Shown piece by piece: positions 36,003-45,239 of a stretch of 64,000 bases of DNA. Numbering within the stretch: the stretch's first letter is position 1; each line of letters opens with the position of its first letter. Both the position numbers and the translations under genes were made by a program. This DNA comes from Pseudomonadota bacterium (GTDB lineage: Bacteria > Pseudomonadota > Gammaproteobacteria > Steroidobacterales > SZUA-146), in contig JBCCHD010000019.1 of assembly GCA_039028935.1 (NCBI GenBank), positions 1 through 64,000 on the forward strand, in the 5' to 3' direction. Below the pieces are notes generated by a model. That model made no database searches. It had not been told where the DNA came from and saw only the letters and a program-made list of their open reading frames with translations.

Positions 36003-37489
36003 AGTATGAAATTATCGGCACGTTCCGACGCATCGGTGTAATCGCATTTTCCATGGGGAGCGCTATACTGGCTACTGCCCAAACTCCTTCCTACAACGAA
36101 TCGTGGCTCACTATTGACAATCCGCATGTCGATCTCTTTAGCGAGGTAAAAATCTCGGGCAGTGATTACCTCGACTCAACTCTGGACGTGGCAAACAAAG
36201 GCGCAAGCATCACTTGGGCACCCTTTCTATTTAAGGACATATCACCCATATTCTCCCAAACGAAATTTCGTTTGAGCCAAAAAGACAGCGTATCCTCGCT
36301 TGGTGTCGCGGTACAATACAATCCGTTTAATACGGCCACTGCGAGAAATCGCATAAGAAAGTCCATGACGAATCAGTTTGATTCAACAAATGCTGACCGA
36401 CTCGCGGCGGTACTTGAAAAACGCAAGACGGACTTAAACGAAGAAGTTAAACACCTATTGAAGAACGGACAGGCGCTCGACTGCGACCAAGCGTCGCTGA
36501 ACAACAGAGACTATGAGTCAGCCACTTTAGAGTTAATTGACTACGCTGACCGTAAACCAGCGGGCGGTGCCGGGCGCGCCGCGCAACCGATTCGTCCACC
36601 AAGCTCGAGTGAAGCGGTCAATCTGAGTCACGCCGTGACTGTAGTAGAATGTGCGATCAATTTGGACATTAAATTTACGGATCTATCCTTTCCAGACCTA
36701 ACCAACACGGATAAATTTACGCTTACCGGTTTGACGAGCAATGCCTATTTGGTCTTGGAACAACATTATATTATCGCCAATAGACACTCGACAGAACCGA
36801 CCGAATTAGAGAGCCTTCGGACACTGATTTCATCAATAGAGAAACGAATCGCCAGTATCGATTCGAGCACAGGCACCCGGCTTTACACTGTCTTTGTAGA
36901 AGAACTACTAAACACAAAGTTACCCATCGTCACACTGTCTTACTCGGGCTCGTTTTTTCCGGTCATTGGAGAAGGAAATTTCGACGCCAACAATAACAAC
37001 CTCAATGACAATGAGCATACTCTAAAATCGCGAAATGTGTCGTTAGCATTTGACTGGCGGCTCTCCGAGAAAAATCAAATTTCATTGATATACAACCATA
37101 GCGACGAGAAAGCCACGGCTGAAGAGGGCCAAAGGGCCGCTCAATATAATGGCTTTGGAATCACCTGGGCTACAAAAATTAGAAAACTAAGCCTAGATGG
37201 ACCACAGCAAAAAAAAGAATTCCTAGAGAGCTTTTTTGACCCATCGATAAACTTTGGCATCGCGTACGAACAAAAAGACTGCAACTCGGAGCCGTCCATT
37301 TGCATCGATCGGATCGAACGCACTCAGGCAATTACGCCTTTCATTGATTTTAAACTCGGAAAAACCAAACAGTTCAGAATAGGAGTACCGTACAAACGAA
37401 ATAAAGTTTCAATGCTAAACGAAGAAATTGAAGAAGACGAGTTTGAATTCCGAGCGACTTTCGCTTTTCAACTTGGACTCCCAAAGTAA
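35999..37489 (+). CDS. Exported protein, possible outer-membrane beta-barrel
   Basis: The 496-residue product has a signal peptide (MKYEIIGTFRRIGV...SAILATAQ). Alternating strand-like segments near the C-terminus (NVSLAFDWRLSEKNQISLIYNH, FGITWATK, NFGIAYEQ, FRIGVPYKRN, FEFRATFAFQLGLPK) end in a Phe-rich strand as in outer-membrane barrels. The middle part (residues about 110-260) is more polar and helical. ATG 35999 overlaps the preceding stop. The pair has lower GC than everything around it and no recognised relatives, which suggests acquisition by transfer. Function unknown. Confidence 0.66.
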   Translation: MKYEIIGTFRRIGVIAFSMGSAILATAQTPSYNESWLTIDNPHVDLFSEVKISGSDYLDSTLDVANKGASITWAPFLFKDISPIFSQTKFRLSQKDSVSSLGVAVQYNPFNTATARNRIRKSMTNQFDSTNADRLAAVLEKRKTDLNEEVKHLLKNGQALDCDQASLNNRDYESATLELIDYADRKPAGGAGRAAQPIRPPSSSEAVNLSHAVTVVECAINLDIKFTDLSFPDLTNTDKFTLTGLTSNAYLVLEQHYIIANRHSTEPTELESLRTLISSIEKRIASIDSSTGTRLYTVFVEELLNTKLPIVTLSYSGSFFPVIGEGNFDANNNNLNDNEHTLKSRNVSLAFDWRLSEKNQISLIYNHSDEKATAEEGQRAAQYNGFGITWATKIRKLSLDGPQQKKEFLESFFDPSINFGIAYEQKDCNSEPSICIDRIERTQAITPFIDFKLGKTKQFRIGVPYKRNKVSMLNEEIEEDEFEFRATFAFQLGLPK

Positions 37490-37584
37490 AAGCCGACTAC
37501 TGCCATTCGTACACATCTCTATTGACTCGTGGCCATACACCTAATGAAATGTCAGGATCAAAACATCAGAACGGCCTATCGAAA

Positions 37585-38286
37585 TTAAGCACGGACGCCT
37601 TTTAAAATCAGATAAAGGCTAAGCGCCGCCAAGGCTAGCAAATTGGACAGCATAAAACTCATGGTTACCGCCATATGACCCAGCGCCGGAACAAAATCAC
37701 GCGCAACGATAGTTGTGGCGACAAACAATGATGCAAATATCCCCCACCCTGATATGAGTAGGGGAATAAGACGAGACTTGAAAAACAGATAGAAAAAGCC
37801 AGCCTTAGCGAGCGACGAGAGGATAATCGACAGATGAAAGGACGTGTAGTCGTTGGTCGCTTGCAGTCCGGCGAGTAACAGTCGCTGTGAGTCGCTGGCA
37901 AGGGTTGAAAACGCGGCATTGCCAGCCAGTTGGGAGGCGTTCGCCGCAGCAACCGCTCCGAGCAATACGAGCACCGCGGCTGCCAAACTCGCAAACAAGC
38001 TCCAGCCGGCAAGAAAAGGTCCTTCGCGGCGCAGCAGCAAATACAGCGCCACGCAAAAGGCAGCCTCAAGACAGAACATCAATACGCCGAGATACGCTTT
38101 GGCCATTAAGCGCGATTCGGCCGCCAGCATGTTTTGTGCGGTGGCTTCTATATCGGCCGACAGATTTATGTCGATGCCTTTCGAGATAAAAATAGAGGCC
38201 GCGATACCGATCACTATCGTAAGCAGTAACGCCACACCTGCGATGCGAGCCAGTTGATGTCGCTCGATTGAATTGAGTTGCGTCAA
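37585..38286 (-). CDS. DUF4386 family membrane protein
   Basis: The 233-residue protein has six predicted hydrophobic helices and an N-terminus (NSIERHQLARIAGVALLLTIVIGI) matching DUF4386, a family of small inner-membrane proteins of unknown function. The start is set at TTG 38286: a near-perfect Shine-Dalgarno (AAGGAGG) lies eight bases before it. The ATG at 38307 lies upstream of that motif and would put the motif inside the coding sequence. It is a single gene. Confidence 0.82.
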   Translation of the reverse strand: MTQLNSIERHQLARIAGVALLLTIVIGIAASIFISKGIDINLSADIEATAQNMLAAESRLMAKAYLGVLMFCLEAAFCVALYLLLRREGPFLAGWSLFASLAAAVLVLLGAVAAANASQLAGNAAFSTLASDSQRLLLAGLQATNDYTSFHLSIILSSLAKAGFFYLFFKSRLIPLLISGWGIFASLFVATTIVARDFVPALGHMAVTMSFMLSNLLALAALSLYLILKGVRA

Positions 38287-38391
38287 GGCGATGCCCTCCT
38301 TAGGCATGTGGCAAACGAAAGTCCGCCATGAATCCTGTTGGCACCACGCTACCTTGAAAAACCGTGTGTGTAAATCGTGCTCGACGAAGTG

Positions 38392-40881
38392 TTAACGCGA
38401 AGGGGCATATCGATCCTTCACTTGATCGAATAGCTGCCGCTTCATAAAGTGCGGCGCGTTGTCGAACTGCTGCACCCAGGTATCCCGCACGTACTGCTTG
38501 GGTTCTTGCTCCAAATAAATCAATAACTGTTCGCGCAGTTGCGCGAATTCGATGGTCTCTTCTTCCGACGCCGGCCGCAGCACAGTGTAAAGCTGTCTAA
38601 TCTGTGCGGCAGAGGGATGTTGACACTGTTGATAACTGGCCTCGCATTCTTCGTAACAGCCAGGTTTGGCGACTGTCTGTCCGGCAAGCTGACAACTGCA
38701 ATCACAGGTGGCGGCGGCCAATGCCGCCGCCTCGGCTTTCGCCCGACGCCGCTCCGCTTTCTCTCTCTGTGCCCGCTGAGCGCGCGCCGCGATCGAATCG
38801 CGCAATTCTGGCGTGACGACACCCGGCACTTGCTCAGCAACCTCATTGATCACGTGGTCGATATCGCCCTCGGCGAGCACACGATCGTCTTTTTCATTGC
38901 GCAGACGTGGATTGGCAATCGTAAATGTGCCGCTGATTGATCGATATACCGGCATCGTGCGGCAAAAGTACTTGCCACGAAGACCTGGCTCGACCACGTC
39001 CGCCTCAAAACGCCCGCGCAACAGCGTTTCAGACGCCTGCTCAATTGTGACTTTGCCCGAAAAAGCATGTTGACCACCCTGGCACTCACCCATCCACTCC
39101 GGTCCGCGCGTGTCAAAGTAGTCATAGCCCTCTCGATCAGACAGCGCCTTATTCATTTGAATGTAGGCATTGTCGACCTGGCCGGTGAATCCGTATCGGA
39201 CCAATGGCATCGATATCGTCACTTCCGACCCTTCCGTTTCGGCAAGCGCGCGCGTCTGAGACAAAAGATCGGTCACGGTCGTCCCATCGACCTGTGCCGC
39301 TCGATTGACGGCTGTGCCGATGGATAGGTTATCCGTTGCGCCCGTAAGCGCCGTGATACTGTTTGCCTCCAGCCGTAGCTTGATTTGGGTATGTTCTCCA
39401 CACACCCGTTTTGTGAACGCATCCTCGCAGGTAGAGCCGAGCCGTCGTTGATACACCGAGCCGCGCCAGCTACTCGCGTTGCGATTTTGTGCCGACTCTT
39501 CGGAAAACGCCGAGTGGGATTGCTCTTTTTTTGGTTGCGATGTGTCTCGGTGTTCCGACTTGTCGGATGTTGTCGCTGCAGCGGATGTCGAACCGGACAA
39601 CGTCGAGACGAAATCCAACACAATATTCGCTGTCTGCGTATTTGCTGGCTGCTTATCCACATTGGTTACAATCAGATAGCGCGAACCGGCGACCGTCACG
39701 TTAACCGTGAAGCTAAAGCGCGCGCGTGTGGGCGCAGCCTCGGGTTCGAGCAGCGCTTCAACGCGCTGCAACCCCGCATCAAGTGAGATGCTCAGTGCGT
39801 TCAACCGCTCAGGCGGTCCGGTCGCAACAATTTCTAACTGATGCTGACCGGGCTCGAGAAAGTGGGCCTTTATACAGCGTGCCGCTAACGATTGGACCTC
39901 AAGCGCTGCATTGAATGGTTTGGCCGATACAGTGACTTCCTGGCAACCACCATAGACCTCCTTCATCCACCCCTGCTCGCTGCTGCTCGATAGTGGTGGA
40001 TAGCGTTCTTCACGATGTTGGTAGAAACCAATGAACGTGCCGGCGAATGCGCTATACGCACGCTTTAATCCAAACCCAAATGTTTCGCGTAGTGACTGAT
40101 CGAGCCATGTGTACTCATTCACAACGCTGAAGGTAATCGGTTTATCGCGAAACAACGCTTGGAGATAGCGATAGTCGGGCGTCGCCTTCGACCAGGCGCG
40201 CGGTGGTTTTTTCAGCGCCTGCCACTCGCCCAGAAACCGCCAAAACGAACTCGTTGCATACGTGTCCGATGGACAAATCGAACCTTTTTGATTTTTTTCG
40301 ATATAGAGCGGCTCGTTGTAGTCGCGCAGGCCAATCTGGCAAAAATGGTAAGGCTCAACACCCAGCACCGCTCGGGCCACATCGACACCTACCGCCTCGG
40401 CCGTGCCTTCCATCACCCAATGACCGAGCTCTGACTGCCGACAATCTCGATTAAAGGGCGGATAGTTATATTGAATAGTATGAAATATCTCATGCGCTAG
40501 ATCTTGCCAGTCTTTGCGCGGAAATCGCCCCCACCAGCGAGGATCGATTTGAATTTCAGTATTAAGCGCCGGATTGTGGCAGTCAGTGGCCGCTCGCGGA
40601 GGGCCCTCTCCGCCAAAGAGTGCATAGTTTTTCACCACCACAACAAACGCATCGCCCGTATCATTGAGATGCTCGTGTCGCGGTTGCGGCCAGCCCTGTT
40701 TCTCAAAGTACTGCGCGTATCGATTCATCGTTGTCTCGATCGCCAATATCTGCGACGGGTCGAGCGAGCCCTTGGATTCTTCGACGACTTCATACTGCGT
40801 AATGGTCCAGGCGGCTTGGGCGTGCCCACCCACTAGCACGAGGCCAGATAAAAACATTGCAATAAGAACAGTTCGCGTCAC
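38392..40881 (-). CDS. Large exported HExxH metallopeptidase-like protein
   Basis: The 829-residue product has a signal peptide (ending AQAAWT) and a zinc motif HEIFHT at residues 130-135 with a downstream EGTAEA (Glu 158), the HExxH...E arrangement of gluzincin-type peptidases. The middle (about 300-420) is beta-rich and could be a pre-peptidase-like C-terminal domain. A polar Ser/Thr/Gln linker (about 425-470) leads to a second domain, and the C-terminal 120 residues hold an Arg/Ala-rich helix and a Cys cluster (CDCSC, GCYEEC, YQQC). The start is GTG 40881. It follows the coiled-coil protein by 58 bases, so the two form an operon. Substrate unknown. Confidence 0.75.
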   Translation of the reverse strand: MTRTVLIAMFLSGLVLVGGHAQAAWTITQYEVVEESKGSLDPSQILAIETTMNRYAQYFEKQGWPQPRHEHLNDTGDAFVVVVKNYALFGGEGPPRAATDCHNPALNTEIQIDPRWWGRFPRKDWQDLAHEIFHTIQYNYPPFNRDCRQSELGHWVMEGTAEAVGVDVARAVLGVEPYHFCQIGLRDYNEPLYIEKNQKGSICPSDTYATSSFWRFLGEWQALKKPPRAWSKATPDYRYLQALFRDKPITFSVVNEYTWLDQSLRETFGFGLKRAYSAFAGTFIGFYQHREERYPPLSSSSEQGWMKEVYGGCQEVTVSAKPFNAALEVQSLAARCIKAHFLEPGQHQLEIVATGPPERLNALSISLDAGLQRVEALLEPEAAPTRARFSFTVNVTVAGSRYLIVTNVDKQPANTQTANIVLDFVSTLSGSTSAAATTSDKSEHRDTSQPKKEQSHSAFSEESAQNRNASSWRGSVYQRRLGSTCEDAFTKRVCGEHTQIKLRLEANSITALTGATDNLSIGTAVNRAAQVDGTTVTDLLSQTRALAETEGSEVTISMPLVRYGFTGQVDNAYIQMNKALSDREGYDYFDTRGPEWMGECQGGQHAFSGKVTIEQASETLLRGRFEADVVEPGLRGKYFCRTMPVYRSISGTFTIANPRLRNEKDDRVLAEGDIDHVINEVAEQVPGVVTPELRDSIAARAQRAQREKAERRRAKAEAAALAAATCDCSCQLAGQTVAKPGCYEECEASYQQCQHPSAAQIRQLYTVLRPASEEETIEFAQLREQLLIYLEQEPKQYVRDTWVQQFDNAPHFMKRQLFDQVKDRYAPSR

Positions 40882-40939
40882 GTTACATCAACTTACCATC
40901 AATACGGCCACACTTTATGGCGCCACCACACCCGCATCG

Positions 40940-41806
40940 TCATTGCGGCGCGCACTGCGCCACAGCTCGAATTTGAGCCGACTCAAGGTCAAAAAACACG
41001 TCGGGTGTTTTGCCATTGCTCGCCGAGTACAAGCCTGTGCTTTGAAACTCGATAATGCCTTTTTGTGCAGTGATTGTGCCGTGCGAAAGGGCCTTTTTGA
41101 TTTCGCGTTTTGATACGTCGTGTCGAACAGCATCCATCGCCGCTTGTTGTTTTGCCATCTGCGCGTTGAGCTCATCAAGCGTCATATCGTCGGTTATCGG
41201 GTATCGCGCCATGGCCTCTTGTTGTTTCTCAGTGGAGTACGCGCTGAGTGCTTTGTCGCGACGACGGACAACTTCTTGAAACGACAGTGAGGCTTCTTCC
41301 GGTTCAATTTGCATCTGATACAAAAAAAACTCATCGCGCACCGCGCCCGGCGCGCCCAGGGGATGGGCTTTGATCATACTCAACACCACAGACTCACCGC
41401 GAAATGAGCCTTCGGCAATCGCTTCTGCAACAACCTGCAGCCCTGGTCTTTCATGAGAGGTTGCGGAACAGGCGCGAACGGTGAGCGCCGCCCGGTGAGC
41501 GCCGATGCCCAGCATCACGGTGTTTGGCTTCGCCTTCAACGACTCCGCCAGGGCCCTCTGTTCGCTGCGCGACTGCTCGAGGCGCTGACGCGCTCGACTG
41601 GCCGCCTGATCCTTGCGCTGCTGGTTACGCTGGGCTTCCACCGCCTGCAAGCTGCGAAGCTGTTGTTCAAGCTGCTCGAGCTGGGTCGGGTTCATGCCCT
41701 GTTGGCGAAGTAGCTCGATCGCCTGCTCGAGTTCGGCCTCATCTTGCGCCGTGACAGTCACAACGCACCCTAGCAGCACTAGACCAATCAACAGTGTTTT
41801 CTTCAT
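40940..41806 (-). CDS. Exported coiled-coil protein, partner of HExxH protein
   Basis: The 288-residue protein has a signal peptide (MKKTLLIGLVLLGCVVTVTAQ), possibly a lipoprotein given the Cys near residue 14, though the lipobox is poor. A long Gln/Glu/Arg-rich coiled coil spans about 22-95, followed by a globular part with a short second coil (about 205-235). ATG 41806 follows GGAGCAGG. It is first in a two-gene run with the large HExxH protein, so the two may form a complex. Not recognised as a known family. Confidence 0.7.
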   Translation of the reverse strand: MKKTLLIGLVLLGCVVTVTAQDEAELEQAIELLRQQGMNPTQLEQLEQQLRSLQAVEAQRNQQRKDQAASRARQRLEQSRSEQRALAESLKAKPNTVMLGIGAHRAALTVRACSATSHERPGLQVVAEAIAEGSFRGESVVLSMIKAHPLGAPGAVRDEFFLYQMQIEPEEASLSFQEVVRRRDKALSAYSTEKQQEAMARYPITDDMTLDELNAQMAKQQAAMDAVRHDVSKREIKKALSHGTITAQKGIIEFQSTGLYSASNGKTPDVFFDLESAQIRAVAQCAPQ

Positions 41807-41981
41807 ACCTGCTCCGCTCCACTTTTCAGTCGAATCACTACCCTCTTCTAACATGCGATTATCCTCACCCTTTTCCCTCATCGCAGACCCAACTCCCATG
41901 ACCGACCGGGGCGCAACCGCGCCGACTGCCGTGCGGGTAGATCATCAGGCGACACAGCCTTGGCGCCCCGTCGTTGTAAAT

Positions 41982-42000
41982 GCAAATGAGAATCGTTATT
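41982..42000. promoter_or_regulatory. Degenerate Fur box
   Basis: GCAAATGAGAATCGTTATT matches the Fur consensus at about 14 of 19 positions. It lies about 50 bases before the ferredoxin-NADP reductase start and after the divergent gene at 41806, so it is well placed to control the reductase. Confidence 0.6.
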
Positions 42001-42048
42001 ATTTGATGGTTTCAGCGTCACCCTCTAATTTTAAAAGGAATCGTCTCT

Positions 42049-42828
42049 ATGGCCGCTCACTCCGCCGTGCAGGTGCTCGATGTGCATCACTGGAACGACA
42101 CGCTGTTTAGCTTTCGCACGACCCGCGATCAGAGCTTTCGATTTCAAAACGGCCATTTCGTTATGATCGGACTGCAGAACAACGACCAGAAGCCCGTCAT
42201 GCGCGCCTACAGTATCGCCAGTGCCAATCACGAGGATCACCTGGAATTTTTCAGTATTAAAGTGGCCGATGGCGCGCTCACTTCCCGGCTGCAGCGACTC
42301 GAACCGGGCCACCAAGTGCTGATCAGTAAAAAAGCTGTGGGCACTTTGGTAATCGACGATCTGCGACCAGGTAAACGGCTGTTCTTACTCGCTACAGGCA
42401 CCGGCCTGGCTCCCTTTTTGTCTATTATCCGTGATCTGGAAACCTACGAGCGGTTTGAATCGGTGGTGCTCGTGCATGGTGTGCGCCGTGTCAGCGATTT
42501 GGCCTACAAAGACTACATCGAAAACACGTTGCCAAACGATGATTACCTCGGCGAACTGGTGAGCAAGCAACTACGATATTTACCGTTGGTTACGCGCGAG
42601 GCCTATTCCACCAATGGTCGCATTCCAGATGGGCTGTTAAATGGTGGCATTTGCGACGCCTTGCAGATCGAAACGCTCAATCCGACGCATGATCGCGCAA
42701 TGCTGTGTGGCAGTGCGGCTATGCTTGACGACACCCGTGATGCGCTCGAAACGCTCGGGTTCCGTCCGTCGCCGCAACAAGGTGTGACGGGGGATTTCGT
42801 TGTGGAACGGGCTTTCGTAACCAAATAG
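42049..42828 (+). CDS. fpr: Ferredoxin/flavodoxin-NADP(+) reductase
   Basis: The 259-residue cytoplasmic flavoprotein has the FAD-binding RAYSIAS motif, NADP-binding GTGLAPFLSI, a CGSAAMLDDT segment and the diagnostic C-terminus VERAFVTK of the bacterial Fpr subclass. It passes electrons between NADPH and ferredoxin or flavodoxin, supporting oxidative-stress defence and iron reduction. Length is normal. ATG 42049 has AAAAGGAA upstream. A likely Fur box precedes it, and it sits beside an iron-uptake operon on the other strand, consistent with a role in iron handling, for example reductive release from siderophores. Confidence 0.93.
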   Translation: MAAHSAVQVLDVHHWNDTLFSFRTTRDQSFRFQNGHFVMIGLQNNDQKPVMRAYSIASANHEDHLEFFSIKVADGALTSRLQRLEPGHQVLISKKAVGTLVIDDLRPGKRLFLLATGTGLAPFLSIIRDLETYERFESVVLVHGVRRVSDLAYKDYIENTLPNDDYLGELVSKQLRYLPLVTREAYSTNGRIPDGLLNGGICDALQIETLNPTHDRAMLCGSAAMLDDTRDALETLGFRPSPQQGVTGDFVVERAFVTK

Positions 42829-42850
42829 CAGCAGGCCTGCGTGCGGGCGC

Positions 42851-43147
42851 TTACGCGCGAAACTTTGATATTCTCGCCACTGCGCCTGGCAACAGCATCG
42901 CGATCAAAAAAATGCTGACGGTGAGTACACCAAAAAACACCACAAGCCCAATGCCTTTGTCGTACTGTCGACCCAGAGCCACGATACCGCCATACATCAA
43001 CAGATAGCCCGCCAGTTGGAGCACAAGCATTTTGGGCGTCGTGTGTTCGACCGCGGGCAACAGCTGTCGAAAATGCTTGCGCATCGAAAAACACACCAAC
43101 AACGTGCCCACAAAGGTTAGCATTGAACCGAACAGCAGTGGCATCAT
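42851..43147 (-). CDS. DUF3325 family small membrane protein
   Basis: The 98-residue protein has three hydrophobic helices and resembles DUF3325 proteins, which occur with DUF3649 and PepSY-type membrane proteins next to TonB receptors. ATG 43147 overlaps the PepSY gene stop (ATGA), so it is last in a tightly coupled three-gene operon. The open frame extends much further upstream, but that part is antisense-like sequence inside the PepSY gene and not supported. Probably an auxiliary subunit in iron-siderophore handling at the inner membrane. Confidence 0.8.
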   Translation of the reverse strand: MMPLLFGSMLTFVGTLLVCFSMRKHFRQLLPAVEHTTPKMLVLQLAGYLLMYGGIVALGRQYDKGIGLVVFFGVLTVSIFLIAMLLPGAVARISKFRA

Positions 43148-44766
43148 CCGCGGCTGTACTCCGCCGTTGACGGCACGGCGGCGTCGACCTGTGTGGCGCG
43201 TGACTTTCGAGTTGGTCCGCCGGCCTGAAGGTAGAACGCCGTCACAATAAAGGCCAAACCGACGCCAAGCGCCGTCAAATCGAAACCTGCGAGCACCCAG
43301 TTTCCGCTTGAAAGGGTCGCGGGAAGGCTCAAATCGGTGGTCAGCGCGTTCACAATTGGAATGAGCAAGTAGACACCCGCTGCCAGCCACGACTGCTCTT
43401 TCCAGGCGACCTGAGGTTTGCGCACAATCGCGTGAACGAAGCACAGCAACCAGGCGAGAAACATGCAGTGCACCTCCCAATCACCCCGATTGATCATATC
43501 GAGAGGCAACAGACGATTAGCCAAAAAGTACACACCGATTCCAACCGGAAGACCAATGATTGTGCCGATATTTAAGCACTCAACAAACCGGTAACCCCGA
43601 TGGTCGGTGCCCGCGAGTTTTTGCTTGCGCTTTTCTGACCAGTAGATGGCACCCGTCGCCACCATGCCGGCACCGAGCACACCCGAAAAGAAATACAGCC
43701 AACGTAAGACCGGACCGGCGAATAGTCCTTCGTGCAGACCGATCATGACCGCGCCGAACGCGACGCCACCATTGACATGCGCGGGCAATACCTTGATGAG
43801 TTCGCCTGTGGTACCACTAAACACCGCTCTATCCCCAACGATCGACACGCCGTTGTTTAGGTGCGCAGTAACCCGCGCGTTGTCATCACCTGGATAGCGC
43901 ACTTCAAGGCGCACGATCGACTCTTCGCCCCAGCGGTCAGACGCCGACGCCACAATCTCATTGAGATCAACCATCGGCGCTTCAATACCCGAGCGTTCTA
44001 GCTGTGCTTCGCCAGTGAAATTAGTTATCGCTTCGCGAGCCGCACCCATATCAAAGCCGTAACTACCCAACGCAATAAAGGGCATCCACATGGTCACCAC
44101 GAAAATAAGACCACTGTAGGTAATCATGAATTGAAACGGCAGCGAACACACACTCATCAAGTTGTGCATATCCAACCACGAGCGCTGCCCTTTACGTCGC
44201 CGAAATGTGAATAAGTCTTTAAAGATTTTTTTGTGCGCGATCACGCCGCTGACAAGGCCCACCAGCATAAGCATCGTGAGAATACCAACGATGCGATAGC
44301 CAATGTCGCGATCGATATAATGCAGCAGATAATGCATACGGTAGAGGAGTTGGCCACCGCCTGTTTCACGCGCTTCGGCCAAGGGGCGACCGGTTTGCTG
44401 ATCTAATCGCTCATTGCCTCGCACGATTTCGGCATGGTCGTGCTCTTCACCCTCTTCATGCAGTTCGTCAACCTCAGGCATCTGCCAAAACACGCGCAGA
44501 TGCGGATGCTCGCGACCGGCCGCGGGAGTAATGATCCACAAGTCGGCACCCGATGCTTCTTGCTCTAATCGCGCGCGACCAATGTCGACACTCTCCGAAA
44601 GAGGAATGATCTCACCCCATTCGCGCTCGGGCATCATCCATCGGTCAATTTCCGTGTCGAAGTAGCCCAGCGTGCCGGTGACAAACATGAAATATAAAAT
44701 CCAGCAGAACACCAAACCTGCCCAGGTATGCAACCACGTCATCGATTGTCGAAATGTGCCGATCAT
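43144..44766 (-). CDS. PepSY-associated transmembrane protein, iron-uptake type
   Basis: The 540-residue protein opens MIGTFRQSMTWLHTWAGLVFCW, the hallmark of PepSY_TM proteins. Membrane helices lie at the N-terminus, in the middle (YRIVGILTMLMLVGLVSGVIAH, FQFMITYSGLIFVVTMWMPF) and near the C-terminus, with periplasmic PepSY-like segments between. These inner-membrane proteins, often called PiuB- or FsqB-like, are thought to help reduce or release siderophore iron. ATG 44766 overlaps the DUF3649 stop, and its own stop overlaps the DUF3325 start. The set is transcribed away from a TonB receptor with a Fur box between them. Confidence 0.88.
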   Translation of the reverse strand: MIGTFRQSMTWLHTWAGLVFCWILYFMFVTGTLGYFDTEIDRWMMPEREWGEIIPLSESVDIGRARLEQEASGADLWIITPAAGREHPHLRVFWQMPEVDELHEEGEEHDHAEIVRGNERLDQQTGRPLAEARETGGGQLLYRMHYLLHYIDRDIGYRIVGILTMLMLVGLVSGVIAHKKIFKDLFTFRRRKGQRSWLDMHNLMSVCSLPFQFMITYSGLIFVVTMWMPFIALGSYGFDMGAAREAITNFTGEAQLERSGIEAPMVDLNEIVASASDRWGEESIVRLEVRYPGDDNARVTAHLNNGVSIVGDRAVFSGTTGELIKVLPAHVNGGVAFGAVMIGLHEGLFAGPVLRWLYFFSGVLGAGMVATGAIYWSEKRKQKLAGTDHRGYRFVECLNIGTIIGLPVGIGVYFLANRLLPLDMINRGDWEVHCMFLAWLLCFVHAIVRKPQVAWKEQSWLAAGVYLLIPIVNALTTDLSLPATLSSGNWVLAGFDLTALGVGLAFIVTAFYLQAGGPTRKSRATQVDAAVPSTAEYSRG

Positions 44767-45062
44767 GAGTGTTTTTCCATAAAGAACAAAGCCACTGACA
44801 ACAACGAAGTCGATACGATCGCGCCGGTAAGTCCTAACCAAACAGTGCGAAGTCGCTCCACCGCAAACACCCACAACACAATGGCCGCATAAATCGTCCA
44901 GCTCAGTAGCGCCGAGGTGGTGATGCCCGAAAGCTTATCACCGGGCAATAAAAACGTGAGCATCACACCGTTGGTGTTGGTGAGAATGAACCCGAACAGA
45001 ATAGCCGCGAACACGCGCGATGTGACGTGCCAGCGGCTGATTGATGTTTTGGCTTTCACCAT
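44763..45062 (-). CDS. DUF3649 family small membrane protein
   Basis: The 99-residue protein with three hydrophobic helices resembles DUF3649 (SRVFAAILFGFILTNTNGVML, then LSWTIYAAIVLWVFAV). It is first in the DUF3649-PepSY-DUF3325 operon, with four-base overlaps throughout. The operon start is about 130 bases from a strong Fur box shared with the divergent TonB receptor, so iron repression is very likely. Role: probable accessory membrane subunit of iron acquisition, inferred from context. Confidence 0.82.
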   Translation of the reverse strand: MVKAKTSISRWHVTSRVFAAILFGFILTNTNGVMLTFLLPGDKLSGITTSALLSWTIYAAIVLWVFAVERLRTVWLGLTGAIVSTSLLSVALFFMEKHS

Positions 45063-45191
45063 GGAAATTTAAGAACTCGTTACTAACTAAGAGGGTGAAT
45101 AACCGGCATGCCGCAATGTTGTGTGAATCGTTCGAAGGTCACTGGCGTCACACCGGCACACCACTTGTACCCCTAACCTGACGATGATAGT

Positions 45192-45210
45192 CTAAATGAT
45201 AATCATTATC
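45192..45210. promoter_or_regulatory. Fur box
   Basis: CTAAATGATAATCATTATC matches 16 of 19 consensus positions, with CATTATCATT continuing into an overlapping half-site. It lies 30 bases before the TonB receptor start and on the shared divergent promoter region of the DUF3649 operon. Confidence 0.9.
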
Positions 45211-45239
45211 ATTCCCTTCTTTTTTAATCGAGAAAACAA

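Noticed and set aside
42603..43094. Minus-strand open frame spanning the fpr and DUF3325 genes
   Set aside because: It lies antisense to the fpr end and out of frame with DUF3325; both overlapped genes are well supported.
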